Assembly (NCBI GenBank): GCA_944393265.1
Contig: CALXZO010000015.1
Span: 1 to 32,724, forward strand
Source: an uncultured Clostridia bacterium
GTDB lineage: Bacteria; Bacillota; Clostridia; TANB77; UBA1234
DNA length: 32,724 nt
Direction: 5' to 3'
Below are positions 1 to 6,353 of this stretch, piece by piece; position 1 is the first letter of the stretch, and every line of letters begins with the position of its first letter. The notes beneath the pieces were generated by a model. It was not told the DNA's origin. It saw only the letters and a program-made list of their open reading frames with translations, and made no database searches. Made by a program: the position numbers and the translations under genes.

Positions 1-2
1 AT

Positions 3-128
3 AATGACGTAAAAGAAATTATTATAAAAATAGATGATGACAAAGAATATTATTATTTATATGATTCAGAAAATGGCGTACCTTTTGGCAATGATAAAAC
101 ATGCTATAAAAGAGAAAATGTAGAATGA
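3..128 (+). CDS. C-terminal fragment of an unrecognised cargo gene (left element)
   Basis: An open frame enters from the left window edge and ends at a TGA at 126-128, giving 41 residues. The fragment is acidic and tyrosine-rich (IDDDKEYYYLYDSENG) with no recognisable motif. It sits on the plus strand just before the hairpin and terminator block that is shared with the right element, which is the place held there by the four-helix membrane protein gene (4390-5331). The two C-termini are not alike, so the left element appears to carry different cargo. Function unknown; with only the tail visible, even its being a real gene is moderately supported. Confidence 0.4.
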   Translation, partial: NDVKEIIIKIDDDKEYYYLYDSENGVPFGNDKTCYKRENVE

Positions 129-174
129 AAAATATAAGTGAAATTTTAGGGGATTGGGGATTTTGCCCCATATT

Positions 175-209
175 CTGAATTTGAAGTATTACAAATTCAG
201 TGCTTGCTA
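175..209. repeat. Hairpin plus TGCTTGCTA module, left element copy
   Basis: The arms CTGAATTTG and CAAATTCAG (175-200, with an interior mismatch) are followed directly by TGCTTGCTA at 201-209. The same module occurs at 5428-5462 with a perfect 11-bp stem. It lies between the cargo tail and the terminator. Its role is unknown. Confidence 0.6.
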
Positions 210-235
210 TGTAGTAAAAATCGCAAAATTAAAAA

Positions 236-286
236 GAGCTGATTTTTTGAGGTTAAAAATTTCTTCAAAAATTCAGCTCGTTTTTT
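236..286. terminator. Bidirectional terminator between cargo and cassette, left element
   Basis: The stem GAGCTGA/TCAGCTC (236-242 and 273-279) extends inward through TTTTTTGA/TCAAAAA. It is followed by a T run on the plus strand and preceded by an A run, so it could end transcripts converging from the plus-strand cargo and the minus-strand cassette. A homologous copy is at 5533-5586. Confidence 0.75.
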
Positions 287-325
287 ATCTCAGTTCACAA
301 AATTTTCACTAAAAATTTTTGTGAT

Positions 326-649
326 TTACTCTTTTAAAATTCCAATGTTTTTAAAATAAAAGTAGGCTTCTCGACCTCCTAAAAAGAAGATTGCTTGCTC
401 TTCAAAATTTTTAATTTCGAGGTTTAAATTGAAAAGTTTTTGAAGCATCTTGCTATCATTTTTATTTAAAGTTATGTCTTCGTCATCTTCGCAAATTAAT
501 TGCAAATTTGGATGACTATCCATTATTTTTGCCACTTCATTTTGCAATTTTTTATACTCGAGATTCTTGTTTCGCAAGGCAACTTTTGCCTTATCAATCA
601 TCTCACTAAAATCTATATTTTCTATATTAAACAATTCAAATTCATTCAT
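326..649 (-). CDS. Small acidic protein of RepA/TnpV cassette (DUF6664-like, tentative), left copy
   Basis: The product has 107 residues, the same length as its homologue at 5624-5947, with which it shares a near-identical C-terminus ending EAYFYFKNIGILKE. The start at 649 is preferred over an in-frame ATG five codons upstream because TGAGGT sits at the right distance before it and because the homologue starts there. The protein is mostly helical and charged, with no signal or membrane segment. Position after tnpV, length and the C-terminal pattern recall the DUF6664 proteins of Clostridia mobile elements, but that match is from memory. It is the last gene of a three-gene minus-strand unit. 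Function unknown; a helper role in replication or maintenance of the element is only an inference from its neighbours. Confidence 0.8.
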   Translation of the reverse strand: MNEFELFNIENIDFSEMIDKAKVALRNKNLEYKKLQNEVAKIMDSHPNLQLICEDDEDITLNKNDSKMLQKLFNLNLEIKNFEEQAIFFLGGREAYFYFKNIGILKE

Positions 650-677
650 TTGTTTATACCTCATTTCTTTTGAAATT

Positions 678-1031
678 TTAATTATAAATTAGTTCGTTGA
701 GCACAATTTCTTCAGCTCGATTTTTAATATTGTTCATCTTTTGCACCCATTCAAGTTGGTTAGTAGCTTTTAAATTTTCTGTAACATTTTCTTCTTCAGC
801 AAGTTGTTTTATAAGTGTTTCTAAATAGCTACAAGCTTGATTGTTTATTTCGATTAAGTGATCAATTAATTCTTCTTTCATTACCAAGTGATTAAAAAAT
901 CCAGGTTTTGAATTTCTTAAATAGTTTTCTCTTAACATTGCATATTTTCCCCAATTTACTCTTTTATTATTGTTTTGTAATTCAATATTAGGTAAGTAGT
1001 AATCGCCTTTTTTTACATATTCTAAATCCAT
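678..1031 (-). CDS. tnpV: TnpV-family protein, left copy
   Basis: The 117-residue product shows the pattern of the transposon-encoded TnpV family (PF14198): an N-terminal GDYYLP, a central RENYL, and a C-terminal stretch around WVQKMNNIKNRAEEIVLNE. It matches the copy at 5974-6327 in length and along its whole extent. The start at 1031 is chosen over an ATG six codons upstream because AGGAGG lies just before it and the homologue begins there. That AGGAGG is inside the last codons of the upstream repA gene, which suggests translational coupling. TnpV proteins travel with Clostridia transposons and conjugative elements; their biochemical role is not established. Confidence 0.88.
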   Translation of the reverse strand: MDLEYVKKGDYYLPNIELQNNNKRVNWGKYAMLRENYLRNSKPGFFNHLVMKEELIDHLIEINNQACSYLETLIKQLAEEENVTENLKATNQLEWVQKMNNIKNRAEEIVLNELIYN

Positions 1032-1032
1032 T

Positions 1033-1620
1033 TTAAAGTCCTCCTTCATTTTTTATAAAATCATTTGCATTTGCAAGGAATCTATCTAAGTTTTCATATT
1101 GAGCTGTGGTGTCTCTAAATCTATTATCGAAATTTTTAAAGTTAAAATTATTATCTATATTAGTTTTATTATTATTAGTCTTATTAGGTCGTAAATTTTC
1201 CGACTCTGGAGTCGTAGAATTTCCGTGTTCAGAATCGTAATTTTTACGACTCTGAGCAGAATTACCAAAATAAGGGTTTATTTTACCTATGTAAATAATG
1301 TTTGGCTTTGAAGATTGCTGTCTTTTCTCATAGATTAGCTCGCAAGCTTTTAGTTCTTTAAACGCTTTTGTAACGGTCTTATCTGATAAATGTAGCAATT
1401 CTTGAATTTTCTTTCTTGCGAAAATTAGATAAACATTGCCAGTTTTTTCATCTATCCAATTATTTTTAATAGATAAGCTAAGTCTATCTAGCAAAAAGCC
1501 ATATATTATCTTGCTATCTGAATTTAAATGTTTATAAAGTGGGTTAATGAATAGGTCTTTTGGGATTTTGATATATTGATGGTTAAAGCATTCATTTGCT
1601 TTATAGGCTAGAAATGCCAT
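1033..1620 (-). CDS. repA: RepA_N-type replication initiator, left copy
   Basis: The 195-residue product carries the RepA_N domain (PF06970), a winged-helix DNA-binding fold found in plasmid and conjugative-element initiators. The signature is IPKDLF near residue 20, SDSKIIYGFLLDRLSLS, then a WVDE-like turn (WIDE), VYLIFARKKIQELL and the ELIYEKRQ wing. The asparagine-rich tail after about residue 120 is low complexity and differs from the right copy, as is normal in this family. The start at 1620 follows GAAAGGA at good spacing; an ATG six codons upstream lacks this. It is the first gene of the cassette. It probably initiates replication of the excised circle, but it is shorter than full-size plasmid RepA proteins, so a regulatory role is also possible. 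Confidence 0.85.
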   Translation of the reverse strand: MAFLAYKANECFNHQYIKIPKDLFINPLYKHLNSDSKIIYGFLLDRLSLSIKNNWIDEKTGNVYLIFARKKIQELLHLSDKTVTKAFKELKACELIYEKRQQSSKPNIIYIGKINPYFGNSAQSRKNYDSEHGNSTTPESENLRPNKTNNNKTNIDNNFNFKNFDNRFRDTTAQYENLDRFLANANDFIKNEGGL

Positions 1621-1674
1621 ATTTATTGTTCCTTTCAATTAGCTTAAAGAAGCATAAATACTTAGATTTGATGA

Positions 1675-1728
1675 TTCGTGAAATTTCGTGAAATTCTACT
1701 TCGAAATTCGTGAAATCAATTCGTGAAA
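1675..1728. repeat. Four direct TTCGTGAAA repeats
   Basis: TTCGTGAAA occurs at 1675, 1685, 1707 and 1720, between the left repA and the att copy. These may be iterons bound by the RepA_N protein or arm-type sites for this element's own integrase. The right element has a different repeat (TTTCCGAACA) in the same place. Confidence 0.7.
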
Positions 1729-1770
1729 CAAAATTGATATTTTGCGGAATTTTTAGATATTTATAGAAAT

Positions 1771-1818
1771 TAAAAAATACCACCATAATCAACTTAATTC
1801 CTTGATTATAGCGGTATT
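1771..1818 (-). terminator. Terminator near right end of left element
   Basis: On the minus strand, the arms AATACC...TTGATTAT and ATAATCAA...GGTATT form a long imperfect stem (1776-1818) followed by a T run. The right element has a structurally equivalent but unrelated hairpin at 7065-7105. When an element sits beside the tRNA-Pro gene this hairpin would end its transcript. Confidence 0.65.
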
Positions 1819-1874
1819 CATGTTTTTAGAATTTTCTCAAATTCTTATCCGTACCCTTGAAAAAGGGTAAAAAA

Positions 1875-1888
1875 TGGTCGGGGTGACA
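1875..1888. repeat. Attachment-site copy of tRNA-Pro 3' end (element junction)
   Basis: The 14 bases TGGTCGGGGTGACA are identical to the last bases of the tRNA-Pro gene at 7154-7167 (CCA end, acceptor strand and start of the T stem, read on the minus strand). Outside these bases the flanks diverge on the right side, as expected for a core crossover site. The integrase gene begins about 90 bases further on. Confidence 0.85.
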
Positions 1889-1944
1889 ATTTCACATGTT
1901 TCCAAAGTTTCCTTTGATTTCAACCTTTTCCTTATTTATTTTCT

Positions 1945-1973
1945 TTTTCCTGAACATTTTTTCCGAACTTTTT
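1945..1973. repeat. Putative integrase arm sites, left end of right element
   Basis: Two neighbouring copies, TTTTCCTGAACATTTT and TTTTCCGAACTTTT, lie between the att core and the integrase stop codon. Matching copies occur near the other end of the element at 6966-7035. Placement near both ends is typical of arm-type sites bound by the integrase N-terminal domain. Confidence 0.55.
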
Positions 1974-1979
1974 CTCATT

Positions 1980-3290
1980 TTATTTATTATTTTTTATTAG
2001 TTCAACGAACTTTTTAGTTTCTTCTTTTTGATAATATGGGTAGATATCTCCATAAGTATTTATGGTAGTTGCTATATCTGCGTGACCCATTAGTTTTTGT
2101 AATACAGCAGTTCCAACACCAGCTTCTATACAACGAGTAGCGAATGTATGTCTTAACATATGCGTATTTACAGCTTTTGTTATACCTGCATTTTTACAAA
2201 TTCTTTTGAAAGCTGAATTAACAGTATTATCTGCATATAGTTGTCCATTTTCTTGACAGAAAAGTACGTTGTTACTGTTTTTTATTACTTTACTTAAAGA
2301 ATCATTTAGAATAGGTTCTATTAGCTCATTTATTTGAATGGTTCTTTTTCCATTTTTTGTTTTAGTTGGTCCAATTATTATATTTTTCTTTTTATCTTTA
2401 GTTAAGGTTTTGTTTATGAATATTATTTTATTATCTAGATCAATATCTTCTTTATAATTCAAAGCTAGAAGCTCTCCTATACGAATACCAGTGTATAAAC
2501 ATAGAAGGATTATGTTTTTATATTTGCAAGGGTGCATTTCTAAATAATCTTCTAGTTTCTTTTGTTCTGTTAAAGTAAGAGCGACAATATCTTTATCTTC
2601 CTTTATGCTTTTTGGCTTTTCAATGCGATTAATTCCTTCAAAGAAGTTATTTGCGATATATAGCTGATGACTTGCATATTCATAAACATATTTAAGCATT
2701 CTATAATCTTTTTTTATTACAGAGTTTGATTTAACTCTTTCTTTTTCTAAGAAGTTTTCGATTTGTTCCTTTGTAACTTTCTTAATTGGAATATTAGCAA
2801 ATTTGTGTTTCTTAATTCTTTCTAAAGTAGCCATATTAGTGTTGTACGCATTTGCTTTAGTTTTTCCCATTCTAAATTTTGAATCTTCAATTTCTTGAGC
2901 TATAATAGCAATAGTTTTTTCAGTTTTTCTTAATTCCGTGCTTACACCAGACTTTTTCATTTCAAGTTTATATTGAAACATTTTGTCTAGTGCATCATCA
3001 ACAGAGTTTCCAAGAAAAGGCTTTCTAATATTTTTACCAGTTTCAATATCTTTACCTATTGTGAGAAGTGCACGATGTTCAATGCTAATGTAGAACTTAT
3101 CGCAATTTTCTTTGTCTGTACATTTTTTGCATTTATTACAGTTGCTCATAGTTTTCTTGTTTTTACGGTTTTCACATAAAGCTTTATTCTTACACTTTTT
3201 ACAAGTAGGGCAAATAGGTAAATTAGAAGTCTTCTTTTCTTTTTTGTTTATGTATGTTCCTGCACTGTAACCTTTCTTAATGATAATCAT
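1980..3290 (-). CDS. int: Tyrosine site-specific integrase with double Cys4 N-terminus
   Basis: The 436-residue product catalyses integration and excision at the tRNA-Pro 3' end. The catalytic set is complete: R270 in YTGIRIGELLAL, a lysine near 310-316 in TKTKNGKR, H377 and R380 in HMLRHTFATR, H403 in MGH, and nucleophile Y413 in NTYGD. A SAM-like core-binding domain spans roughly 120-225. The N-terminus has two C-x2-C-x2-C-x5-C motifs exactly 24 residues apart (C27, 30, 33, 39 and C51, 54, 57, 63), probably binding zinc and perhaps arm-site DNA. The annotated ATG directly abuts AAAGGAG with no spacer; ATT or ATC codons 2-4 would be better spaced, so the true start may be non-canonical. It lies beside the att core with the excisionase gene upstream, as in Tn916-type modules. 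Confidence 0.95.
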   Translation of the reverse strand: MIIIKKGYSAGTYINKKEKKTSNLPICPTCKKCKNKALCENRKNKKTMSNCNKCKKCTDKENCDKFYISIEHRALLTIGKDIETGKNIRKPFLGNSVDDALDKMFQYKLEMKKSGVSTELRKTEKTIAIIAQEIEDSKFRMGKTKANAYNTNMATLERIKKHKFANIPIKKVTKEQIENFLEKERVKSNSVIKKDYRMLKYVYEYASHQLYIANNFFEGINRIEKPKSIKEDKDIVALTLTEQKKLEDYLEMHPCKYKNIILLCLYTGIRIGELLALNYKEDIDLDNKIIFINKTLTKDKKKNIIIGPTKTKNGKRTIQINELIEPILNDSLSKVIKNSNNVLFCQENGQLYADNTVNSAFKRICKNAGITKAVNTHMLRHTFATRCIEAGVGTAVLQKLMGHADIATTINTYGDIYPYYQKEETKKFVELIKNNK

Positions 3291-3347
3291 CTCCTTTCGT
3301 TTTATTTTTACTTGGCTTTAAATAAGCACTTTTTAAATAAAATTAAA

Positions 3348-3414
3348 GGAAATACCTTGTTTTTTATACTAATTTTTTATATAATACATTTGAACAATTT
3401 AAACAGGTATTTCC
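3348..3414. repeat. Inverted repeat between int and xis
   Basis: GGAAATACC-TTGTTT (from 3348) and AAACAGGTATTTCC (3401-3414) are inverted copies with one extra T, separated by about 38 AT-rich bases. It lies in the 149-base gap between the xis stop and the int start. It may be a terminator-attenuator for the xis transcript or a protein-binding site; the sequence does not decide. Confidence 0.55.
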
Positions 3415-3439
3415 CTGTAAGTTTGGAAGATTTAATGTG

Positions 3440-3656
3440 CTAGATTAAGTCTTCTTTTTTATTTGTCAGTATTCTTTTTTGACTTAAATATTCATTTAGG
3501 CAATCTTCTTTTACCCAGTATTTTCTGCCTATTTTAATACTAGGAAATTCATCAGAATGAAAGAGCTGCAAACATTTCTTTTTGCCTATCCTTAAGAGAG
3601 CACAGACCTCATCAGTTCCGATATAATTTGATTTTTAATTCTTTTGTACCTTCCAT
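3440..3656 (-). pseudogene. xis: Excisionase (MerR-type helix-turn-helix), frameshifted
   Basis: An ATG at 3656 follows AAGAGGTG and opens MEGTKELK, but this frame stops after 14 codons. The next frame (+1) then runs from 3628 to a TAG at 3440 and encodes NYIGTDEVCALLRIGKKK, ending in an IGRKYWVKEDCLNEYL wing, which is typical of short excisionase-like winged helix proteins. Removing one A from the A5 run near 3632-3636 joins the two parts into a 70-residue protein with the expected layout. It is therefore a one-base insertion in a homopolymer: a real mutation, a sequencing slip, or less likely recoding. If real, the element may be unable to excise. Its position just upstream of int fits the role. 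Confidence 0.75.
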
Positions 3657-3671
3657 AAAATCACCTCTTTC

Positions 3672-3700
3672 TTGACAACTTTATAATTATGGAGTATCAT
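3672..3700 (+). promoter_or_regulatory. Promoter of the cutA-like gene
   Basis: TTGACA (3672-3677), a 17-base spacer and TATCAT (3695-3700) form a near-consensus sigma-A promoter pointing to the gene at 3801. The -10 hexamer lies inside one arm of an inverted repeat, which suggests repression. Confidence 0.75.
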
Positions 3701-3730
3701 AAAATTACGATGTGAGCAATTTTACGATAC
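3694..3730. promoter_or_regulatory. Putative operator (13-bp inverted repeat) between xis and cutA-like gene
   Basis: GTATCATAAAATT (3694-3706) and AATTTTACGATAC (3718-3730) are inverted copies with one mismatch and an 11-base spacer. The left arm covers the -10 box of the plus-strand promoter, and the site sits upstream of the minus-strand xis/int genes. A dimeric repressor could control both directions, but no repressor gene is visible in the element. Confidence 0.6.
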
Positions 3731-3800
3731 TTCGTGTCATTGTTATTATATAGATAGCATTTTACTATGTCTAAGAAAGAGATATAGAGAGGTGTTTGAT

Positions 3801-4118
3801 ATGAGTGATTATTGTATGATAGAAACAGCATTTGATAATAAAAAGGAATTAGAGCAAGCCGTAAATGAATTATTGAATTTTAAACTGGTTTCAAGTTGCC
3901 AAGTAATTGAGAGCTCTAGTAAGTGGAACTGGAAAAATGAACGAGAAGAGGCAAAAGAGTATTTAGTATTTATGAAAACTAAGAAAGAACTAGTAAATAA
4001 TGTTTTTGATACGATAAAACATATTCATTCTTATGAATGTTTTGAATTTGCAATTTTTGACTTAACCAGTTGTAATAAGGAATATTTAAAATGGATAGAT
4101 GAAGAAACAGACGGATAA
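3801..4118 (+). CDS. cutA: CutA1-like protein carried by the element
   Basis: The 105-residue product has the CutA1 divalent-cation tolerance fold pattern: an N-terminal beta strand with IETAFDNKKELEQA, the segment SSCQVIESSSKWNWK, the core EEAKEYLVFMKTKK, H76-S-Y78 in IKHIHSYE, E82, and a C-terminal YLKWIDEET. CutA proteins form PII-like trimers; roles in copper tolerance have been proposed but remain unsettled. His and Glu equivalent to metal-site residues are kept, while the usual Pro before Glu is replaced by Phe. The ATG at 3801 is preferred over a GTG at 3792 because AGAGAGG overlaps that GTG and is well spaced for the ATG. It has its own promoter and terminator. CutA is normally a chromosomal housekeeping gene, so it is unusual cargo. 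Confidence 0.85.
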   Translation: MSDYCMIETAFDNKKELEQAVNELLNFKLVSSCQVIESSSKWNWKNEREEAKEYLVFMKTKKELVNNVFDTIKHIHSYECFEFAIFDLTSCNKEYLKWIDEETDG

Positions 4119-4122
4119 TAAA

Positions 4123-4148
4123 AAAAGCCATTCGAACGAATGGCTTTT
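4123..4148 (+). terminator. Terminator of the cutA-like gene
   Basis: A 12-bp perfect stem, AAAAGCCATTCG/CGAATGGCTTTT, starts four bases after the stop codon and ends in a T run. The flanking A run makes it usable in both directions. Confidence 0.85.
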
Positions 4149-4207
4149 GCTGACGCTTAGCATCAGCTCGGGTCAGGTCCTAATATAGTAAACTATTTCA
4201 GACCCGA
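4149..4207. other. Two consecutive stem-loops after the terminator
   Basis: GCTGACGC/GCATCAGC (4149-4167, one mismatch) is followed directly by TCGGGTC/GACCCGA (4168-4207), whose loop holds a second stem TATAGT/ACTAT. Neither ends in a T run, so they are not ordinary terminators. The remaining stretch to 4389 is AT-rich with no gene visible. A single-strand origin, transfer origin or small RNA are possible readings. Confidence 0.5.
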
Positions 4208-4389
4208 TAGAATAATATCTATACTCTATATTATTCAATTTGTATAATAAATTATACACGAAATTTGTGAAAAAGTACAGATTTTTTGCAAAAAAATTAT
4301 ATTTAGAAGGAAAATCTTTTAACTATTATACAAGACATAACTAAATTTATAGCTTTAGAAAGATAAATAATGGAAATAGGTGATAAATA

Positions 4390-5331
4390 ATGAACAATGA
4401 TTCTCGAAAAGAGGAAATAGAAAGACTAAAGAAAATAGATTTAATTAATTTAAAAATAAAAAGAAATAAGACGATACAAAAGATCCCTAGCATAATTTTA
4501 ATAATTTCTGTAGTATTATATATGGTAATGTTTGATAAGAGGTTGCCAAATACATTTGGTGGGATAGAATTATGGGAAAACATACTTATCTCCATAGCCA
4601 TACTATCAGTTATTCTTATTATAGTTCTTCAAATTTATCATAGATATTTAAGAAATAAAATCATAAAAGTTAGTATGAATAAAACAGATATGAAAAAAGT
4701 TAAAAAAGTAAGTCTTACCAAAGCTGGTATGAAAAAAATGTTTTTGACAATGTTGATTTTTACAGCTATTTATTGTTTGTTATCATACTATTTCTTTGAT
4801 ACTAATGCAATAAATGAAGTAAAAACTGATATATATATAACAACAATACCTATAATTTATATATTAAGCATTTTATTAATTTTCATTTACTACAGTATAT
4901 TTTATATTGATGAAGAAAATTTATTTAATAAAGAATTTGTACTTAAAGAACAGAGAAAAGAAATAGTTGAAATTTCCTTAGGGTATATGCATCACAGAAT
5001 ATATAAAAATTTTCAAGGAAGAATAGATAAATATGATGCCCAGTTCGTTATAGAACATAATATACATCACTATAATCGTTATAGTAAAGAAGATATTAAA
5101 TTAGCTATGTTTATTGAAACAAAAGATTTTGATAAGAATATTTTTATAACGAATAAAGGAGACGTTGAAAAAGTATTTATTAATGAATGTGGGCAGTTAG
5201 AAATAGCAGGTGATAATATTAAAATTGATAGTGGAAAAGAATATCGTTTTTATGTAATGAATGAATATACAAAGATAAAAAATATTGCAAAGGAAGTACT
5301 TGATAATATAAAAAATAATTATAATTTTTAA
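4390..5331 (+). CDS. Four-helix membrane protein of unknown function (element cargo)
   Basis: The 313-residue product starts with a charged amphipathic stretch (1-30), then has four hydrophobic segments at about 33-48, 62-83, 117-136 and 149-172, and ends with a soluble region (173-313) that is likely cytoplasmic. The region between helices 2 and 3 is lysine-rich. I do not recognise the family; the C-terminal half faintly recalls DUF3137-type proteins, which is only a lead. AGGTG precedes the ATG at 4390. It stands alone on the plus strand in the slot where the left element has a different gene, so it is accessory cargo. An antiphage or ion-related role would be speculation. Confidence 0.85.
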   Translation: MNNDSRKEEIERLKKIDLINLKIKRNKTIQKIPSIILIISVVLYMVMFDKRLPNTFGGIELWENILISIAILSVILIIVLQIYHRYLRNKIIKVSMNKTDMKKVKKVSLTKAGMKKMFLTMLIFTAIYCLLSYYFFDTNAINEVKTDIYITTIPIIYILSILLIFIYYSIFYIDEENLFNKEFVLKEQRKEIVEISLGYMHHRIYKNFQGRIDKYDAQFVIEHNIHHYNRYSKEDIKLAMFIETKDFDKNIFITNKGDVEKVFINECGQLEIAGDNIKIDSGKEYRFYVMNEYTKIKNIAKEVLDNIKNNYNF

Positions 5332-5341
5332 AAGAGATTTT

Positions 5342-5509
5342 GCATTTTGGTGTGGCACAAATGCGTTGCTTGCTAGGACAAAAAATTCAACTAAAAAATC
5401 GAGGGTTTGGGAGAATTCCATAATTTTCTGAATTTGTAGTATTACAAATTCAGTGCTTGCTACGACGAAAAAAGAAATTACGAAGTAATACTTTTTTCAT
5501 TGCTTGCTA
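5342..5509. repeat. Three hairpin plus TGCTTGCTA modules
   Basis: Three different hairpins are each followed by TGCTTGCTA: GCATTT/AAATGC (5342-5364) with the motif at 5367; CTGAATTTGTA/TACAAATTCAG (5428-5453) with the motif at 5454; and GAAAAAAG..ATTAC/GTAAT..CTTTTTTC (5467-5498) with the motif at 5501. The middle module is shared with the left element (175-209). The block sits between cargo and cassette. Function unknown. Confidence 0.6.
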
Positions 5510-5532
5510 AAACGATGAGATAAAAAATATAA

Positions 5533-5586
5533 CGAGCTGATGCTTGAAGATTAAAAATTTTCTTCAAAAATTCAGCTCGTTTTTTA
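5533..5586. terminator. Bidirectional terminator between cargo and cassette, right element
   Basis: CGAGCTGA (5533-5540) pairs with TTCAGCTCG (5571-5579), extended by TTGAAGA/TCTTCAA, followed by six T residues. It is homologous to the hairpin at 236-286. Confidence 0.75.
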
Positions 5587-5623
5587 ATTAAATTCACAAG
5601 ATTTTTAGTAAATTTTTTGTAAT

Positions 5624-5947
5624 TTATTCTTTTAAGATTCCAATATTTTTGAAATAAAAGTAGGCTTCTTTTCCACCTAAAAAGAAGATTTCTTGTTCTT
5701 CAAATTGGCTAATATCTAATTGCAAATTGAACAATTTTTGTAGCATTCGGCAGTCTGTTTTTGTTAAATTTATTTCTTTGTCATCTTCTAAAATCTGTTG
5801 CAAATTTGGATAAGATTCCATTATATTATCGACTTCTTCAAGTAGCTTTTTGTATTCTATATTTTTATTTTTTAGAGCAACTTTTGCATCACTTATTAGC
5901 TCGCTGAAGTCACAAAGTTCTAAATCATATAACCCATTTTCATTCAT
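5624..5947 (-). CDS. Small acidic protein of RepA/TnpV cassette (DUF6664-like, tentative), right copy
   Basis: The 107-residue product aligns end to end with the protein at 326-649; both end EAYFYFKNIGILKE and share a central LTKTDCRMLQKLFNL-like segment. It is predicted to be helical and soluble, with an acidic middle. AGAGGTC precedes the ATG at 5947. It is the third gene of the minus-strand cassette after repA and tnpV, with a terminator 38 bases downstream. Its conservation in both elements, whereas cargo differs, indicates that it belongs to the backbone. Function unknown. Confidence 0.85.
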   Translation of the reverse strand: MNENGLYDLELCDFSELISDAKVALKNKNIEYKKLLEEVDNIMESYPNLQQILEDDKEINLTKTDCRMLQKLFNLQLDISQFEEQEIFFLGGKEAYFYFKNIGILKE

Positions 5948-5973
5948 AAAATCGACCTCTTTTTGTTAGTATT

Positions 5974-6327
5974 TTAATTAAAAATGATGTCATTTAGCAC
6001 AATTTCTTCAGCCTGTTTTTTTATTGAATTCATCTTTCCAACCCAAGTTAATGGGTCTGTATTTTTCAAATTTTCATTTAAATTTTCTTTTTCTTTTAGT
6101 TGGTTTATTAAAAGTTCTAATTGCTCTTTTGCATTTTTGTCTGCCTGAATAATATCTTGTTGAAGCTTGCCAGTCATTAATAAATGATTATATATGCTAG
6201 GCTTATTTTCTTTTAAATAATTCTCTCTAAGCCTACCAAATCTTCCAATTTTATAGCTTGTATTATTAGCTGGTGCTTGTATATCTGGTATGTAATAATC
6301 TCCAATTTTGGTATATTTAAATTCCAT
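5974..6327 (-). CDS. tnpV: TnpV-family protein, right copy
   Basis: The 117-residue product shows the TnpV pattern (PF14198): GDYYIPDIQAP at the N-terminus, RENYLKENKP, and a C-terminal WVGKMNSIKKQAEEIVLND. AAAGGAGG precedes the ATG at 6327 with good spacing. It follows repA by 26 bases and precedes the small acidic gene by 26 bases, so the three are probably one transcript. TnpV is a marker of Clostridia mobile elements; its activity is not known. Confidence 0.9.
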   Translation of the reverse strand: MEFKYTKIGDYYIPDIQAPANNTSYKIGRFGRLRENYLKENKPSIYNHLLMTGKLQQDIIQADKNAKEQLELLINQLKEKENLNENLKNTDPLTWVGKMNSIKKQAEEIVLNDIIFN

Positions 6328-6353
6328 TTTAAATCCTCCTTTAATTTTTTAGA

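Larger units (their letters stand above)
1..1874. mobile_element. Right end of a second tRNA-Pro integrative element (truncated by window)
   Basis: This stretch repeats the right-hand half of the neighbouring element in the same order: plus-strand cargo tail, conserved hairpin with TGCTTGCTA, terminator, small acidic protein, TnpV, RepA_N protein, short direct repeats, terminator, and then a copy of the tRNA-Pro 3' end at 1875. Proteins in the two cassettes are clearly homologous but diverged, so this is a related element and not a recent duplication. Its integrase and left end would lie outside the window. The tandem arrangement is inferred from shared order and from the att copy. Confidence 0.7.

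Noticed and set aside
1675-1728. Short direct repeats considered as a CRISPR array
   Set aside because: Units are only 9 bases with irregular 10-22 base spacing and no cas genes; iterons or arm sites fit better.
1601-1792. 63-codon minus-strand frame between left repA and the att site
   Set aside because: It covers the TTCGTGAAA repeats and a terminator stem and has no start signal.
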